Assembly: GCF_907165205.1 (NCBI RefSeq)
Contig: NC_058197.1
Coordinates: 15,802,266-15,866,265 of the forward strand
Reading direction: 5' to 3'
DNA length: 64,000 nt
Origin: Coccinella septempunctata
Lineage: Eukaryota; Arthropoda; Insecta; Coleoptera; Coccinellidae
Below, piece after piece: positions 1-13,400 of this stretch. Position numbers and translations under genes: made by a program. A model generated the notes under the pieces. It did no database searches, was not told the origin of the DNA, and saw nothing but the letters and a program-made list of their open reading frames with translations. The first letter of the stretch is position 1. Every line of letters starts with the position of its first letter.

Positions 1-2378
1 AACTCGATTTCGAAAATCTCGATTTTTTGGGTCAAAAATGAGCAAGGGGTTAGACCCCCCTAAAATGACCTATTTGCTACTCTGTCTGGAAATGAGGGTA
101 ATCTATTGCTGTCCTAGGATATGGGGGGCATATAGGTGATTTTGAAGATTCTATAAAACCAGACAGTTGATGATTCTATAGAGAATTGCACTCCAGAGAG
201 CCCTTCAAAGTGAACTCGAAAATGAAAAATGGAAAATCGAAAAAGTTCATTTTCTCCTAAACGGTGTCAGACATTTGAGACTTTGGTATGGAAATATAGG
301 TTTTCGAATACGCTGAATCCATTTCTAGCAATTTCGTGAGCGTATCTCCCTTCGTTTAGATTTTCACCTTCGAAATGACATTTTTCAAAAATTTGCAACT
401 TTCAATCTGCGATATCTCCTGTTATATTCGTCTGATCCAATTGGGATTTGCGATTCCATAATCAGCGTTGGCGAGGCTTCCACCCTAGCCCAAAAACTCG
501 ATTTCGAAAATCTCGATTTTTTGGGTCAAAAATGAGCAAGGGGTTAGACCCCCCTAAAATGACCTATTTGCTACTCTGTCTGGAAATGAGGGTAATCTAT
601 GGCTGTCCTAGGATATGGAGGGCATATAGGTGATTTTGAAGATTCTATAAAACCAGACAGTTGATGATTCTATAGAGAATTGCACTCCAGAGAGCCCTTC
701 AAAGTGAACTCGAAAATGAAAAATGGAAAATCAAAAAAGTTCATTTTCTCCTAAACGGTGTCAGATATTTGAAAGTTTGGTATGGAACTATAGGTTTTCG
801 AATACGCTGAATCCATTGCTAGCAATTTCGTGAGCGTATCCTTCCTTCGTTTAGATTTTCACCTTCGAAATGTCATTTTTCAAAAATTTGCAATTTTCAA
901 TCTGCGATATCTCCTGTTATATTCGTCTGATCCAATTGGGATTTGCGGTTCCATAATCAGTGTTGGCGAGGCTTCCACCCTAGCACAAAAACTCGATTTC
1001 GAAAATCTCGATTTTTTTGGGTCAAAAATGAGCAAGGGGTTAGACCCCCCTAAAATGACCTATTTACTACTCTGTCTGGAAATGGGGGTAATCTATTGCT
1101 GTCCTAGGATATGGAGGGCATATAAGTGATTTTGAAGATTCTATAAAACCAGAGAGTTGATGATTCTATAGAGAATTGCACTCCAGAGAGCCTTTCAAAG
1201 TGAACTCGAAAATGAAAAATGGAAAATCAAAAAAGTTCATTTTCTCCTAAACGGTGTCAGATATTTGAGACTTTGGTATGGAAATATAGGTTTTCGAATA
1301 CGCTGAATCCATTGCTAGCAATTTCTTGAGCGTATCTCCCTTCGTTTAGATTTTCACCTTCAAAATGACATTTTTCAAAAATTTGCAATTTTCAATCTGC
1401 GATATCTCCTGTTATATTCGTCTGATCCAATTGGGATTTGCGGTTCCATAATCAGCGTTGGCGAGGCTTCAACCCTAGCACAAAAACTCGATTTCGAAAA
1501 TCTCGATTTTTTGGGTCAAAAATGAGCAAGGGGTTAGACCCCCCTAAAATGACCTATTTGCTACTCTGTCTGGAAATGAGGGTAATCTATTGCTCTCCTA
1601 GGATATGGAGGGCATATAAGTGATTTTGAAGATTCTATAAAACCAGACAGTTAATTATTCTATAGAGAATTGCACTCCAGAGAGCCCTTCAAAGTGAACT
1701 CGAAAATGAAAAATGGAAAATCAAAAAAAGTTCATTTTGTCCTAAACGGTGTCAGATATTTAAAAGTTTGGTATGGAAATATAGGTTTTCGAATACGCTG
1801 AATTCATTGCTAGCAATTTCGTGAGCGTATCTTCCTTCGTTTAGATTTTCACCTTCGAAATGACATTTTTCAAAAATTTGCAATTTTCAATCTGCGATAT
1901 CTCCTGTTATATTCGTCTGATCCAATTGGGATTTGCGGTTCCATAATCAGCGTTAGCGAGGCTTCCACCCTAGCACAAAAACTCGATTTCGAAAATCTCG
2001 ATTTTTTGGGTCAAAAATGAGCAAGGGGTTAGACCCCCCTAAAATGACCTATTTGCTACTCTGTCTGGAAATGAGGGTAATCTATTGCTGTCCTAGGATA
2101 TGGAGGGCATATAAGTTATTTTGAAGATTCTATAAAACCAGACAGTTGATGATTCCATAGAGAATTGCACTCCAGAGAGCCCTTCAAAGTGAACTCGAAA
2201 ATGAAAAATGGAAAATCAAAAAAGTTCATTTTCTCCTAAACGGTGTCAGATATTTGAGACTTTGGTATGGAAATATAGGTTTTCGAATACGCCGAATCCA
2301 TTGCCAGCAATTTCGTGAGCCTATCTCCCTTCGTTTAGATTTTCATCTACGAAATGGCATTTTTCAAAAATTGCGAAT
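1..2378. repeat. 495-bp tandem repeat array (about 4.8 copies)
   Basis: The phrase AACTCGATTTCGAAAATC recurs at 1, 495, 990, 1485 and 1980, giving a period of 494-495 bp with only scattered substitutions between copies. The array runs off the left edge of the window. On the right it decays at about 2340-2378 and passes straight into a 175-bp repeat. A second block of the same monomer lies at 20.8-21.8 kb with the same right-hand junction. The 61-99 aa open frames that recur in each monomer are a by-product of the periodicity and show no protein family features. Confidence 0.95.
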
Positions 2379-2745
2379 TTCCCTTGAGAATTCCTCAAGA
2401 CCGAACGGTTGCGCCGAAATGGATGAAATCCTCAGATTCATTACTAGAAGAGTTGCTCTTTCAGAATATGTATCACAATTAGATCTACGATTGTTTTCCT
2501 GGAAGAAAAACCACTCGAACGTTGACCTTCGAAAAATTCCCAAAAAGATGGGTCAGTTAAAACTTCCTCAAGACCGAACAGTTGCACCGGGGTGGATGAA
2601 ATTTCGAGATTTATCATTAGAGAAGATATTGAGAAGAATTGCTCTTTTAGAATATGTACTACATTCAGATCTTAGATGATTTTTCTGGGAGATACTAGTA
2701 TGACCTTCCGAAAAAAAGATGGGGTTACTTAAAAATCCGAAACAT
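2379..2745. repeat. 175-bp tandem repeat, two copies
   Basis: Units containing AAGACCGAACGGTTGC followed by an ATTACTAGAAGAG block recur about 174 bp apart (near 2397 and 2571). Related copies occur at 20712-20800, 21816-22143 and 24163-24585. The constant junction with the 495-bp repeat says the two repeat types travel as one composite unit. Confidence 0.85.
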
Positions 2746-3402
2746 CACTCCTGAGACCACCACTGTCCTCCATTCATTCATTCATTCATTATTTTTTTGC
2801 AATTAAAACAGACCTTCCCGGTGACTTCATGTAATATATCATTAGAGCCAAGTTCAATTTAGAAACCGACCGTTTTACCACCGAAAAACATTCAATGGAA
2901 TCCCTGCGATAAAATCCACTTTATTAAGCGAAATAATTTGTCTTGCTTAATCTCCAGAGGCGAACCGGCCGCTCTGTGGCGAGATTTTCAGGACTTTGCA
3001 GCTTACGTCACATGTGGAATTCGATAAAATTGAATATCGTTCTCCGATAGTCTGCCGCAATTTCCAACCGAATTGAAAATGGTATATCGACGCTCTTTCG
3101 TTCGGGGCTTAAGGCGATGCCTACTGCCGAGGCCCTACAGTCATTTGAACTATTTTAAAGGGGGTTGGGAATTGTGGTGATGTTTGCCGTGGAATAGAAA
3201 TGGGGTGAGGACGGATATTGGTGTTCAATCGGGATTTCTTTGAGGACGACTTACCTGTACTCCAGAAGGAAATCATACGGAAAGGAAGACCTACAGAGTG
3301 GGTGAAAATAGGAAATAGTTATTTACTATTTTGCAATAACGAAACTTCGTCATTCGGGAGTTTGTCATGCATCCTCTACGAAGGGTGGAGGGTTTTAGTT
3401 TA
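2746..3402. other. Intergenic, no gene seen
   Basis: Unique-looking sequence with a short (CATT)5 microsatellite at 2771-2790. A 61-aa open frame at 3218-3403 resembles nothing I recognise. Confidence 0.5.
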
Positions 3403-4525
3403 AATGGCTACTTGATCTGCCTCCCCTACTCCTACATGTGAGGAAATGTAGCCTGCTGGAAGCAATAAGAATATCCCCTAATGGGAATCTCCTACCCAGG
3501 ATGGACATATCGGGTTGGACATATGAGGATATTGAACCAATTGGATTCAAAGCTCTTGGCAAAACCATCGGAGTTATGCCAATCATCTTCGATTTCGAAA
3601 TACCCTTTGAAATGGTCATAGCTGACCGTCCTAGTGCAATAAGTTTCGTAAGTCGTTTGGACAAAAAGTCATCCACGTGGTTTACTGATGAATCAAATCA
3701 GAAAGGGGCACCGGCCTTGGCGTATATGGACCTAAAGTGAGGATCTCTGAAGCCCTGGGAAGTGAACCCTCTATTTTACAGACCAAGACACTGGCTGTTT
3801 ACGTATGAGCTCAGGAGTGTCTTAAAATGAACCCCAAAAGGGCGCATATCTATATCACCACAGACAGCCACGCTGAGGACCCTGCAATGACATTACCAGA
3901 GATCTCTGCTGACATGAGAGTGCCGTAATACCATAAAGCAACTGGCCACAGACAACAAAGTGACTCTACTATGGATACCAGGGCACTGTGGTGTTGAAGG
4001 AAACGAGAAAGCCGATGAACTTGCAGAAAGAGATCAAGGTTAATACCTGCTGGACCTGAGCTTTTCTGTGGGCTTGGAAAATACCAATATGAGGCAGCGG
4101 TCCAACAATGGGAGTTGAACAACAGAATAACCCTCTGGAGATACACTCCTGGACTTACTCAGTCAGAGAAATTCGAGATGATTTCACCGAACTACACTAG
4201 AGAGCTGCTAAAGCTATCACGAGCTGAGCTTCGGGTGATGGTGAGACTGCTGACAGCGCACAGGGGAGAGTCAGCATATGAGCTCTGTGAATCAGAAGCA
4301 GAAACAGCTGAACTTATGGTATGCAAGTATCTAGAGCTGGTTTGCCTAAGAACCATTAATATGGGGAAACCGGTCTTAGATACTCAGGAGGTAACGGCCA
4401 AGGCCCCTAAGGATTTATCAACACCATTGATGACCTTCTTGTGTTCCTATGGTAGAGGTAGAGAACAAAAGATCTACATGGTCGCAGTTTCTGAAAGGCT
4501 AACTTGGTTCAAATACTAATAATTT
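3403..4525 (+). mobile_element. Decayed non-LTR retrotransposon, 3' half (RNase H domain), copy 1
   Basis: Broken frames encode the C-terminal half of a LINE-type polyprotein. A TDES motif in the position of the RNase H active-site TDxS is near 3680. The RNase H end block WIPGHCGVEGNEKADELA is at about 3970-4025, and the conserved tail (LWRYTPGLTQSEKF, then an ETAEL remnant of the Cys-His knuckle) is at 4130-4330. The copy is frameshifted and carries a deletion in the CRLC knuckle. The same element recurs at 10.8-11.3, 15.8-17.2 and about 18 kb. The layout of RT, RNase H and CCHC-like end is that of the I/R1/Jockey group; the exact clade is not resolved. Confidence 0.8.
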
Positions 4526-6089
4526 AAATGGCAACTCTAACTTCTTGTGCTAGAAATTGTTCCCTTCTAATCCTACCAATTGAAAAGTAGAACCTATTTG
4601 GTCTATCGTGTTTGACCACGATGATTTCTACAGTTTGACCCATTTCTCATCCCCAAGTCACCATCTGTTTGAGAAATAGATCGATTTCATCCCTTTCGAC
4701 AAAGGTTCGCAGATACAAATTCGATCCAGCTTGGTGCAAATGGTTTAAAAATGTGATGTGATGCTAGACTGCTATAACATGCTGGCCAACTCCCATTATC
4801 GCTGATGCAATTTGCATCTACTTTGACAGAGACTCGATCGAATTCCAAGAAGTCTTCAAGGCTCAAATGAAATATGAAAACCCAACCCCAAAAACAAAAC
4901 AAGTTCTGATAAGACAATTTTAAATAGATATTAATAAACAACTAACAATAAGATACCTAAGATAAGAGTTCCATTGGTTGACAGATAACCTTACAGAAAT
5001 TAATGTGAATTGTAAAACTCTCAATATGAAAAATATAAGCAGCAAAACGTTGGGAAAAGTTTTTCCTTAAAATGTCTGTTAATGGAGAATCCTCAAAGTT
5101 GTAATTCTCTCTCCTCATTTTCAAGAAAATCTTAAATCCCTCAACAACTCACCGAACTCTTCCCAAGTCTCTGGACTGCCCAGGAACTTCAATCTCCAAT
5201 CAGAACCCACACTTTAATCCACCGGAAATAGCACCAATACGATCTGAACACCAGTCGGTTGAAAAAATCCAAAATTCCGCTCGAATCCCGATGATTTTTT
5301 TCGCGTTTAGAACTCGAGGATCGACGCCAAATACGCGGGTTTCAACGCGCACCCTCCTGTCGCTTCTGCCGCGTCGAAAACGGGTGTAAACTTGCCACTG
5401 AAGTCTGGAAAATGGGATCCATCTCTGTATCTGACGTCCGGAGATGGGGATGCGTGAGCTGCAACTCGGAGTCTGTTTCATCTGGAGCCGTAGCCTTACA
5501 GGCCTCTTCTGGATTCAAGTTGGATAGTCACCCTTGTTGATGGGGGTTGGAAAAGCTTCTTCATGTTTGTACATGTTCGATAAGTAGGTATATAAGTTTC
5601 TGGGTAGTGGAGCAGCAAACTAGTATTCTACCAGTTTGGTCAGGACACTAGGGTGGCTTGAGAAAACCTGCCAAGATGAAAACTACATGAGGCAGTGCAA
5701 AGACAGGGTTAGTGCAGCTATTCAGAGGTTGTACTACTAGGAGTGTGTTGTTCGTGGAGAAAGGGACAGCAACCCTTCAAATTCGAATGAGAATAATAGC
5801 AATTAATTGGGAAAAGATAAGGAACATCGACAAGACTACTTTTTGAAAACGTTATAATAACAATGATGGTTGAGTGGAGAAGCTTATGCTACACTTTGCC
5901 TCGTCATTGTAATGTATACAACAGTACAAATAAAGGAATATCTATTGGTCATCTATTGTCTTCTGGTTTGTTTCTGGAGATCTCTGTTTTTTGAAATCTT
6001 TTCAATATGCCTATCTAGTAGGTTGTTGTCTTTATTCAGCAATATGGGGTCAGATCTATGCGAGTTATTTTGCTGTAATTGTATCTTAA
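4526..6089. other. Intergenic, no recognised gene
   Basis: No convincing coding sequence. A more CpG-rich patch at about 5200-5480 has a 93-aa minus-strand open frame of arginine-rich composition that I do not recognise; it could be an untranslated first exon or chance. Confidence 0.4.
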
Positions 6090-6570
6090 TGGTAATTGTA
6101 ATGAGGATCTTTTGTTGACCTTAGAAGTTGGTTTTTATTGGTGTCAAATCTTGGCAACATCATCATGTCTATTCTTGAACACAGTGCCAGAGAACTTCTG
6201 GCATCCCCGATGATATGTTGGATGGTTTCATGTGTCGAACAGCCATAACAACAGCTATGGTCTGCCACTGAGGAATCCTTGGAGGTATATTTCATATCGT
6301 TTCTTGTTGGAATCTCTTCGTTCTGGATGGCAATGATGAAGCCCTCTGTCTGGGGAAGCAACTTTACAGAAGTCAACCAGTCGTTTAACGCAGATATGTC
6401 GACGTAATCATGGTTTACTACGTTCTAGTGTGATCCATGCCAAGGTTTGCTAATCAGTTTCTGTATTTTGCTTTTTGCAGAGTGTTCGACGATTTCTAAG
6501 TAATCCTGTTGCAGCTTTAACACATTAACTCGATTAAGTTCTCTTGAAACGGCCTTTTTGAGGAAAATAA
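6090..6570 (-). mobile_element. Degenerate non-LTR retrotransposon fragment (RT C-terminal part)
   Basis: Read on the minus strand, broken frames give WLTSVKLLPQTEGFIIAIQN, then an IPTRND block, then CCYGCSTHETIQHIIGDA. This order is typical of the region after the reverse transcriptase in a family of insect non-LTR elements: an L.PETEGF..AIQ block, then a C-x2-C...ETIQHI...C zinc-knuckle. The last cysteine region is shifted or lost and there are stops upstream, so the copy is dead. It differs from the element at 3.4 and 15.8 kb. Confidence 0.6.
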
Positions 6571-7906
6571 TCGAAATTCTTTAATTTCCTGAGACAAACG
6601 GTTGGTCAAATTAAGAACTCTACCTCTCTACCTTCAAGGTAGAGGCACCTCTATTCGTTCTATTGAGCTTCTAGAGGATGTTCATGATGTTTCATCAGAA
6701 TTTTTCCTATTTTTCTCTGTATGGCTGCTAAATCTGTGCTGGTCCAAGAGAAGATACCGAATGAGTAGCTCAGTGCAGAGCAATTAGAAAAATTTCGAAT
6801 GGTTCCATTCCAGCATGAAATAAAAAGTTCGTAAAACACCCTCCATCCATCCAGCAAGTCGAGCCTTGAAACCTGCAATGATCCCCAGTTTCCCAACCCC
6901 CAAAAGCCTCCCCAAATTCGCGAACGCATCTCAGACATCGGCACAATTCCACAACTGCATTCCTCCCTTAATATTTATACACCCGTGTCATTCGTACCCC
7001 ATTTCCACCCCCTTCAGCACTCAAATCCGAAAACTTGTTGCATCATCAACCCCCCCATCAGTTTAACACTTCGGGAAGTCTTCCCACCTCCGTCCACCCT
7101 GCGGTCGGAGGGTTGAAAATGTTTTGTTACAGAGGTAAGGGGATGAATTCCACTGGGGGATCCGGGGACTGGGTCAAGTAGGTTTCGTTGGATTTTTGGG
7201 ATTCTATTACCCCCTCGGATCGACTTTGAAATCCAATCAGTTTGTTTGGACGAAAGCGATGGAGGGTGTTGCAGAATAATCGAGTCAAGTTGATCCTGAG
7301 TCAGAATGTTTATGGGGGATTTCAAGGTGCAGGTAAACCCATTATTTGCGGGCTAGGCTGAAGGGTCGTGTTTAGGAAAAAACCTCTTTGTTCCCTCGTG
7401 TGACAGTGTCACGTTCAGAGGGCATTATCGTGTAAAAAAGATCTTTTGAAAGGGAATCATTGCTTTTTATAGCAACCCCAGCCCTTGGAAACTGAATAAG
7501 ATGGCTGATCTGTTTTTTTACAAGATTTTATTTGTTTACAGGGAGCAAAATAGCAAAACAACCCCAGTTTCTACAAGTTGGAGGCAGAGTTCGAAGTATA
7601 ATGAAAAGTAATTAAAACCTAGTTTTAATCATTACAGGACATGCAATATGTATGATTGATTTCATTTTAAAGAGGCAACAATTCAGATGTGATGGGTTAG
7701 TTCAAATATGTTTGGCTACCAGCATTTTTTGTAATTTTCGAATAACAAACCAACCAGAAATTATAGAACACTGACAGCGGGTTTCATAAAACTTTGATTG
7801 TCCGATCAACGATTTGACAGTCGCTCGATTTCTAAAACGAAATCGCTGAAATCTTTTAATTTCTGAAGATATTGACGAAGAAGTAATTGAGAATAATCGA
7901 ATGGAC
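6571..7906. other. Intergenic, nothing supported
   Basis: Short open frames on both strands overlap each other and lack family signals. No tRNA or other RNA gene was seen. Confidence 0.4.
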
Positions 7907-8588
7907 TGTAACGTGGTTACCTCCGAGAAAACTTATCTCGAGCGCCAGCTATTCTTTTCACTAGGAAGAATAGCAAACCTACCAGAGTAGCTGCTAGTCG
8001 GAGACAGAGTTCGCTGATATCTAGGGTGGTAGCGATAACGAAGTAGTCAAAATCAAATTATGTACCAGTTTATTCACACCTTCGGAAACTGCTATATATA
8101 CAACGGAAATATGTGTAGGTATGAAATATGAGCGAGTCGATCAGCAAACATACATTCGGGAAATTCTATCCGGTCACGAGCACTTTATAAAGTTTATACC
8201 GGGTACAGTGAAAAATCAAAGGTTGTTCAATAAAATGCGCCAACCAGAATTGACGAAATGGATACTAAGGATGACCTCGCGAAGTGAAATGACTTGCAAT
8301 ACGGTATCGGGATGTAATTAATTGTATTTCTCCAGAAATGAAAAGAAACACAACCTGGGCGGATCTATTCGAGACTTTTATTCGCTACCCCAAGGGCTAC
8401 GCTCCATGACTGATAGCGAAGAAAAGGTATATTTTTAGCGCAACTACGGGATTTCACTGACGACGAGCGGTATCTCTTATTCTCTACCCCAAGGGCTTAC
8501 GCGCCATGACTGATAGAAAAGAAGAGATTTCGGATTCAACACTTATAACGCGGAACGCGGACAGGGGGGTTGACGGGACTTTCCCTTC
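7907..8588 (+). mobile_element. LTR-like sequence, left (plus-oriented) copy of an inverted pair
   Basis: It begins TGTAACGTGG, has a TATATATA box near 8090 and an AATAAA near 8229, and ends in GACTTTCCCTTC. The reverse complement of 14250-14922 matches along its whole length. It carries two copies of an internal module (CCCCAAGGGCTTACGCGCCA type) about 105 bp apart. A TG start with TATA box and polyadenylation signal in order fits a solo LTR of a BEL or gypsy-like element, but no internal gag-pol is present, so this is inference. Confidence 0.55.
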
Positions 8589-9496
8589 AATACGTCACAG
8601 ATTTAGCTAGTTATTCTCAAGGGAATTTTGTTTCTCCAGGGGTGGCACAGCTCCTTGTGAAAACTCAAAATGACTTTATCTTTTTATCAGGGCCGAATCG
8701 GAGAAAAGGAAAATACCATTTTTTTATGGTTTTTCAACAGCCTGTACCTTCGAAACTGAGCTGATTCGGAAAAAATGGTACAGGAAAAAAGTGTTTCTTA
8801 TGACCACAAGAATCTACTGTTGAAACATTTGTACGAGTCAAAATCTCACCCTGCTGAGAAAAAGTGTAATGTGGAGTTTAGTAAAAAGAAAACAGCTAGT
8901 CCCAAATAAAATATGCCTTTCATGATAACATGTTACTCGAAAAACTAACAAATCTTCATCCCCCTTCACTCCGACTTGTAAAATGAATTGATGCGAATGA
9001 AATAAAACGACGTTCAGTACTAATAAACATCTATTACGTAGAAAATAACAAAAACCAAATCTCCAGTCATTATAAAAATGATATATTACATCATCCCCCT
9101 CCTTGTCCGAATCCCCCCGTCCTTCCAGAGTTCCCGCACTCGCTTCTTCCCGTTTTTTATTGAAACCTCTTCAATTAGGAGCGCCCTCCGTCCTCCCCAT
9201 TTCTTTCGTCCATTTTTCATGCCGATCTGCCAGTTATCATGACGCATAATCCGCCCGGTCGGGCGGTAACTTCGTCAGACGCCCGATACCAGGAAGAAAT
9301 GTTGAATAGGCTTCATGCTTCAAGGGCCATCGGGGGCATTCTTTACCTGTTACAGCGAAATATGTATTTGAATGTTCTGACCGCCGTTCGTATTTTGTGG
9401 ATGACTTCCTCCTGCAAAAGAAACGGGGGATTAATCATGGGCTGATGGAGAAAGGACCGCGTATTTTGGTCTTGGAAACAGAAATGGCCAGATCAT
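8589..9496. other. Intergenic, nothing supported
   Basis: No open frame with family features. It lies downstream of the last K2P exon I could assign, so it may contain K2P 3' sequence that I cannot identify. Confidence 0.35.
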
Positions 9497-9892
9497 TTAA
9501 CTGCCAAAGCTACAGCTCTTCGAATAGGTTATGTACACAACTCCTACCACGACGAAAATGAAACTAATTGTGGCCACTTTGATGTCAGTAGTCGGTACGA
9601 TGACTTTGGCCTTGCTGCTTCCACCTTCCTCTACAGAGGAACCTTCACTCGTCCCAGATATCTCAGGTTTCGAAAGGATTAAGCTCGGTTGGTAAAGGTC
9701 AGTATAGGGTGAAGACTCGCTTGGAAATTTCCAAAGAAGAGGAGCCAGCTCTGGCAAGCACATCATCATAGTTTCTTGTTTGATGAGGAGATTACATGTC
9801 ACTGAGACCTTAAGGTCTATTGTGCCCCAATCAAAGCTGTTCTGAGCACCCTCTATAGCTCTACAGCTCGCTCTCCAGCTCCAGAGCTCCAA
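9497..9892 (-). CDS. Unrecognised open frame with C-terminal hydrophobic segment, possible terminal exon
   Basis: A 131-codon minus-strand frame ends in a lumen- or membrane-type segment, TISFIFVVVGVVYITY, followed by a short polar tail. A serine- and glutamate-rich stretch precedes it. It lies about 560 bp downstream of the last assignable K2P exon on the same strand, so it could be a channel 3' exon, a tail-anchored protein or noise. I do not recognise it, and no good acceptor fixes its start. Confidence 0.2.
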   Translation of the reverse strand: MELWSWRASCRAIEGAQNSFDWGTIDLKVSVTCNLLIKQETMMMCLPELAPLLWKFPSESSPYTDLYQPSLILSKPEISGTSEGSSVEEGGSSKAKVIVPTTDIKVATISFIFVVVGVVYITYSKSCSFGS

Positions 9893-10448
9893 GCAACTCC
9901 AGTATCTGAGAGGGCTTCGAGGAGCAGGCTAAGTCCTCATAACCCCATTTTGATCATATGCTTTCTAAGGTGACAATGTCCTGTGAAGGAGCCAGTGAGA
10001 AGGCGCAACTTATTCTTGCTCAGATCCCAACACTTCTTGGATCTTGTGGTCTCAAAATTCCGGAGGAATTTCTCGGAATGTTCCATTTCTGGATGTTCCT
10101 CCAGAGTGTTTCTCTTTTGGTTTCTTCCTTCTCCAGATTCCTATATTTCGTATAGGTTCATTTTCCTGAAGCATATCTTGAACACTCTGGCACATATTTC
10201 TTCTAGTCCTGTTGCCTCGAAACGAAATAAGATAAAGGTCAATACTCCCTCGGGATAATCACAAAGTCATACTGAAGAAAACTTAGGAATGGCCAGCTCT
10301 TGATCGCCTTCCATGATCTTGAAAGGGTAGTTTTGGATGATTGGTGAATGTAATACACATCAAAATACCTACCTTACCAATCCCAACTGTGTGCCTTCTA
10401 ATGGAATTTGATATTCTCAAGTCGAATGTAAATCTATCGGATTCTTAC

Positions 10449-13400
10449 CTGCATCAAATTGAAGCACATCGCTATGAGGGCCATGCCGAGCATCAGATAG
10501 GCTGCGCAGAAGACGAAACGCAGCTCGAAGACCTCGTCGACGAGCACCTCGTCCACATCGCTGTGTCCTATTATCTTGTCACCCGGCACCAGGTCCCCGA
10601 AACCAATGGTACTGAGGGATATGAAGCAGAAATAGGCCGCTTCCAGAAACTTCCAATCCTCCCACTTACAGAACAGGAAACCTCCGAAGCAGATGTAGCT
10701 GGAACAAAACGACTTTGAAACATTACAGTGAAGCTAGAAGTGTACTTCTGGAGCCAGTAAGATGGTTCGAATGTATCAGGAAGGTGGATGATACTGAACC
10801 TAAGGAAGTCGTCGAACATATTTAGGCACCTTGGTCATTACCTCGAGTATCCAGGACCGGTTTCCCCATATGAATGGTTCTTAGACTAGCCAGCTCTGGA
10901 CACTTGCAAAGCATGTGTTCAGCTGTCTCTGCTTCTGATCTACAAAGCCTACAAATATCATCTGCTGACTTTCCCATACGGTACAAATGATATTTGTACC
11001 GGCAGTGCCCTGTCAGCAGTCCCACCATCACCAGAAGCTCAGCTCGTGACAGCTTTAGCAGTTTTCTGGTGTAGGTCGGGGAAATCATCACGAATTTCTT
11101 CGACTGAGTAAGTCCAGAAGTGTTTCTCCAGAGGGTTCTTCTATTGTTCAACTCCCAGTGTTGGACCGCTGCCTTATATTGGTATTTTCTAAGCCTACAG
11201 AAAGGCTTAGGTCCACCAGGTGTTACCCTTGATGCTCTCTTTGCAAGTTCATCGGCTTTTTCTCTTCCTTCAACATCACAATTGCTCCTAAAGAGAGATA
11301 ATAGTAAGAAAAGATCGCCTTTCTCTTCGTCTGTGTAGGGTTTACCCTTGAACATTTTAATATTTAAGGAAACAAAGCTTGTTTGTTTGGTATGTTGAAG
11401 AGTTTTTGAAGAATAGGTGACAGACCAACGCCATTGGTTACGTTTTGGCACCTTTGTGTTTAGTGACTTCCAAATGTCATCATCGATCTGTCATGATCTA
11501 ACCAATGTGTCACTATGACAGCCACAATGGCGCGAAATTCAAATATCCCTCTTATTGCGCAGGTTTTATTTAATATGAGTTTCACCTGAAGTATGGAAAT
11601 AGGGAAATCAGATTAGCTTTCTCCGGGAAACCCCCATGCCTTCCCAGAGCCTGTAATCGCGCAGTATTTGTTATTATTTCCGGATGAAACTTACCCCACC
11701 ATGATCATCAAACAAACAGTTATGGGAACGGTAACAGATTGCACGTCTGAGGACGTTTCGCTTTCTTCATCGTCTTCTGTTTCGGTCGTTTCGCTCTGCT
11801 CTCTGGAAACCGCCCTTTGAGACTTCGCGTCTTCCATTTGCATATCCTGAAAGGATAATGTCGCATTTTACGAGGTGAAACACTAAGTGGGCTATGCGGG
11901 AAACAATAACGTGAGGGAAATCCTTTCGAATGGAAAAAATTATATCACGAAACCAGAGAATGGGGGAAACGTGGAAAAAGGGGGATGAAAATACGTCAAA
12001 TACGGCGATCAAGTCAAGTGCTCGGGTGGTTTTTATGGGAGATCTGAAAATGTCACATTATGAATTGTCGAACTCGTCTTTTCTGAGATTACCTATGAGG
12101 TAATCTCATATTATAACAATATGAAGTATGTATAACATATACAGAGGGTAGAAGTTCAGAGTAAGCCATTCCACCAAATCTACAACCACCAGAAGTTCGA
12201 CAAAATTTCATCAAATTTCAAGTACAGAACGTGTGGAAGGTGACTTCGACATAGGAAAAACAAAACAAAACAAAAACATATGGCTGGACTATGAATGGTT
12301 CAGTACAGGGTGGGCAAAATTCGTTGTCTACTGAGGATATCTCGAGAACTATGGCAGCTAGAAGGAAACGGAAGACACATTCTCGAGCTCTTTTTCATGA
12401 CTAATCCAAATCTGAAAACAGAATCGGCCTATCATTTTTAAATCTCGAGTTATAAGCAAAAATTGAGATTTTGACGATTCAAAAAGTTCTCATAACTTTT
12501 TTGTCTTCCAAGTTACAGATCTGAAACTTAAACCTTCTCAAGCACTTCTATACGTAGAATCTACTGGCAAAAAATTTGCTCATCAGTGGATTATACGTGA
12601 AAAAGTGTCTGTAGAAGGTTCAAGTTTCAGGTTTGTTACTTCAAAGACAAAAAAGTTATGAGAACTTCACGAAATTGTCAAACTCAAAAAAGAAGTATCG
12701 TAGGAGACTGAGGTTTTCACCATTCTTTGTTTCTCCGAAAATGAGCTCGGAAATGTGTCATCCGTTTTCTTCTAGCTGCTATAGTTCTCGAGATCCTCTC
12801 AGTAGACAACGAATTTTGCCCACCCAGTACATCCGAGTCTATCTCAGATCAGATCATTTTCAATTTCTCTTCAACTTTGTCATTTTTAAAATTTTGTATA
12901 GGTGATTTCTGGTGAAACGCTTTATTCTGACCAGTTCTACCTTCTGTTAAAAATAAAGCCTCACTCTGTATATGACTAGTCCTAAAACGAGGCGTAGTTC
13001 AGCATAATTCTTCATTATTCTCATAGCATTAAATTTGTGCCAGATAATTGATCTCCATTAACAAAAAACAGGAAGTTCTTCCTCCCGAACTACCTATTCA
13101 TTCATTCAATACCTGCAGACCAAATTCCCACAAAAAATTCCTTCTCGTTCCCCGGCAATTTCAAAGGAAAACTTGATAGCAGCGATTCCTCCTGCAGTCT
13201 GTACGGAAATCACCTGATCTAATCAGTATTCATCACGAGAAGTGAAGTATAAAATGGATATTGATGAAAATGTTTGGTGCAAATTCTCTTGATGGTGGAA
13301 AAAAAATTGTTAATTGGGAAAACCTGCAGTCGGCTCAGCGTTGTGTAATTAGTCTTTAAAGTTCCCATTTAAACGGGAAAATAAACGAACTAAAAGGCAT

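Noticed and set aside
448..2679. Recurrent 61-99 aa frames in the 495-bp repeats
   Set aside because: They recur only because the repeat does; some monomers break or shift them, and there is no domain.
5200..5481. Minus-strand 93-codon arginine-rich frame
   Set aside because: Composition follows from local CpG richness; no recognisable domain or splice context.
9958..10258. Overlapping frames as the last K2P exon
   Set aside because: On the minus strand the candidate acceptor at a CAACAG site enters in the wrong phase or meets a stop at once; no K2P-like tail sequence.
10341..10718. Plus-strand 125-codon frame
   Set aside because: It is the antisense shadow of K2P exon 5, whose minus-strand translation has the second pore and TM4.
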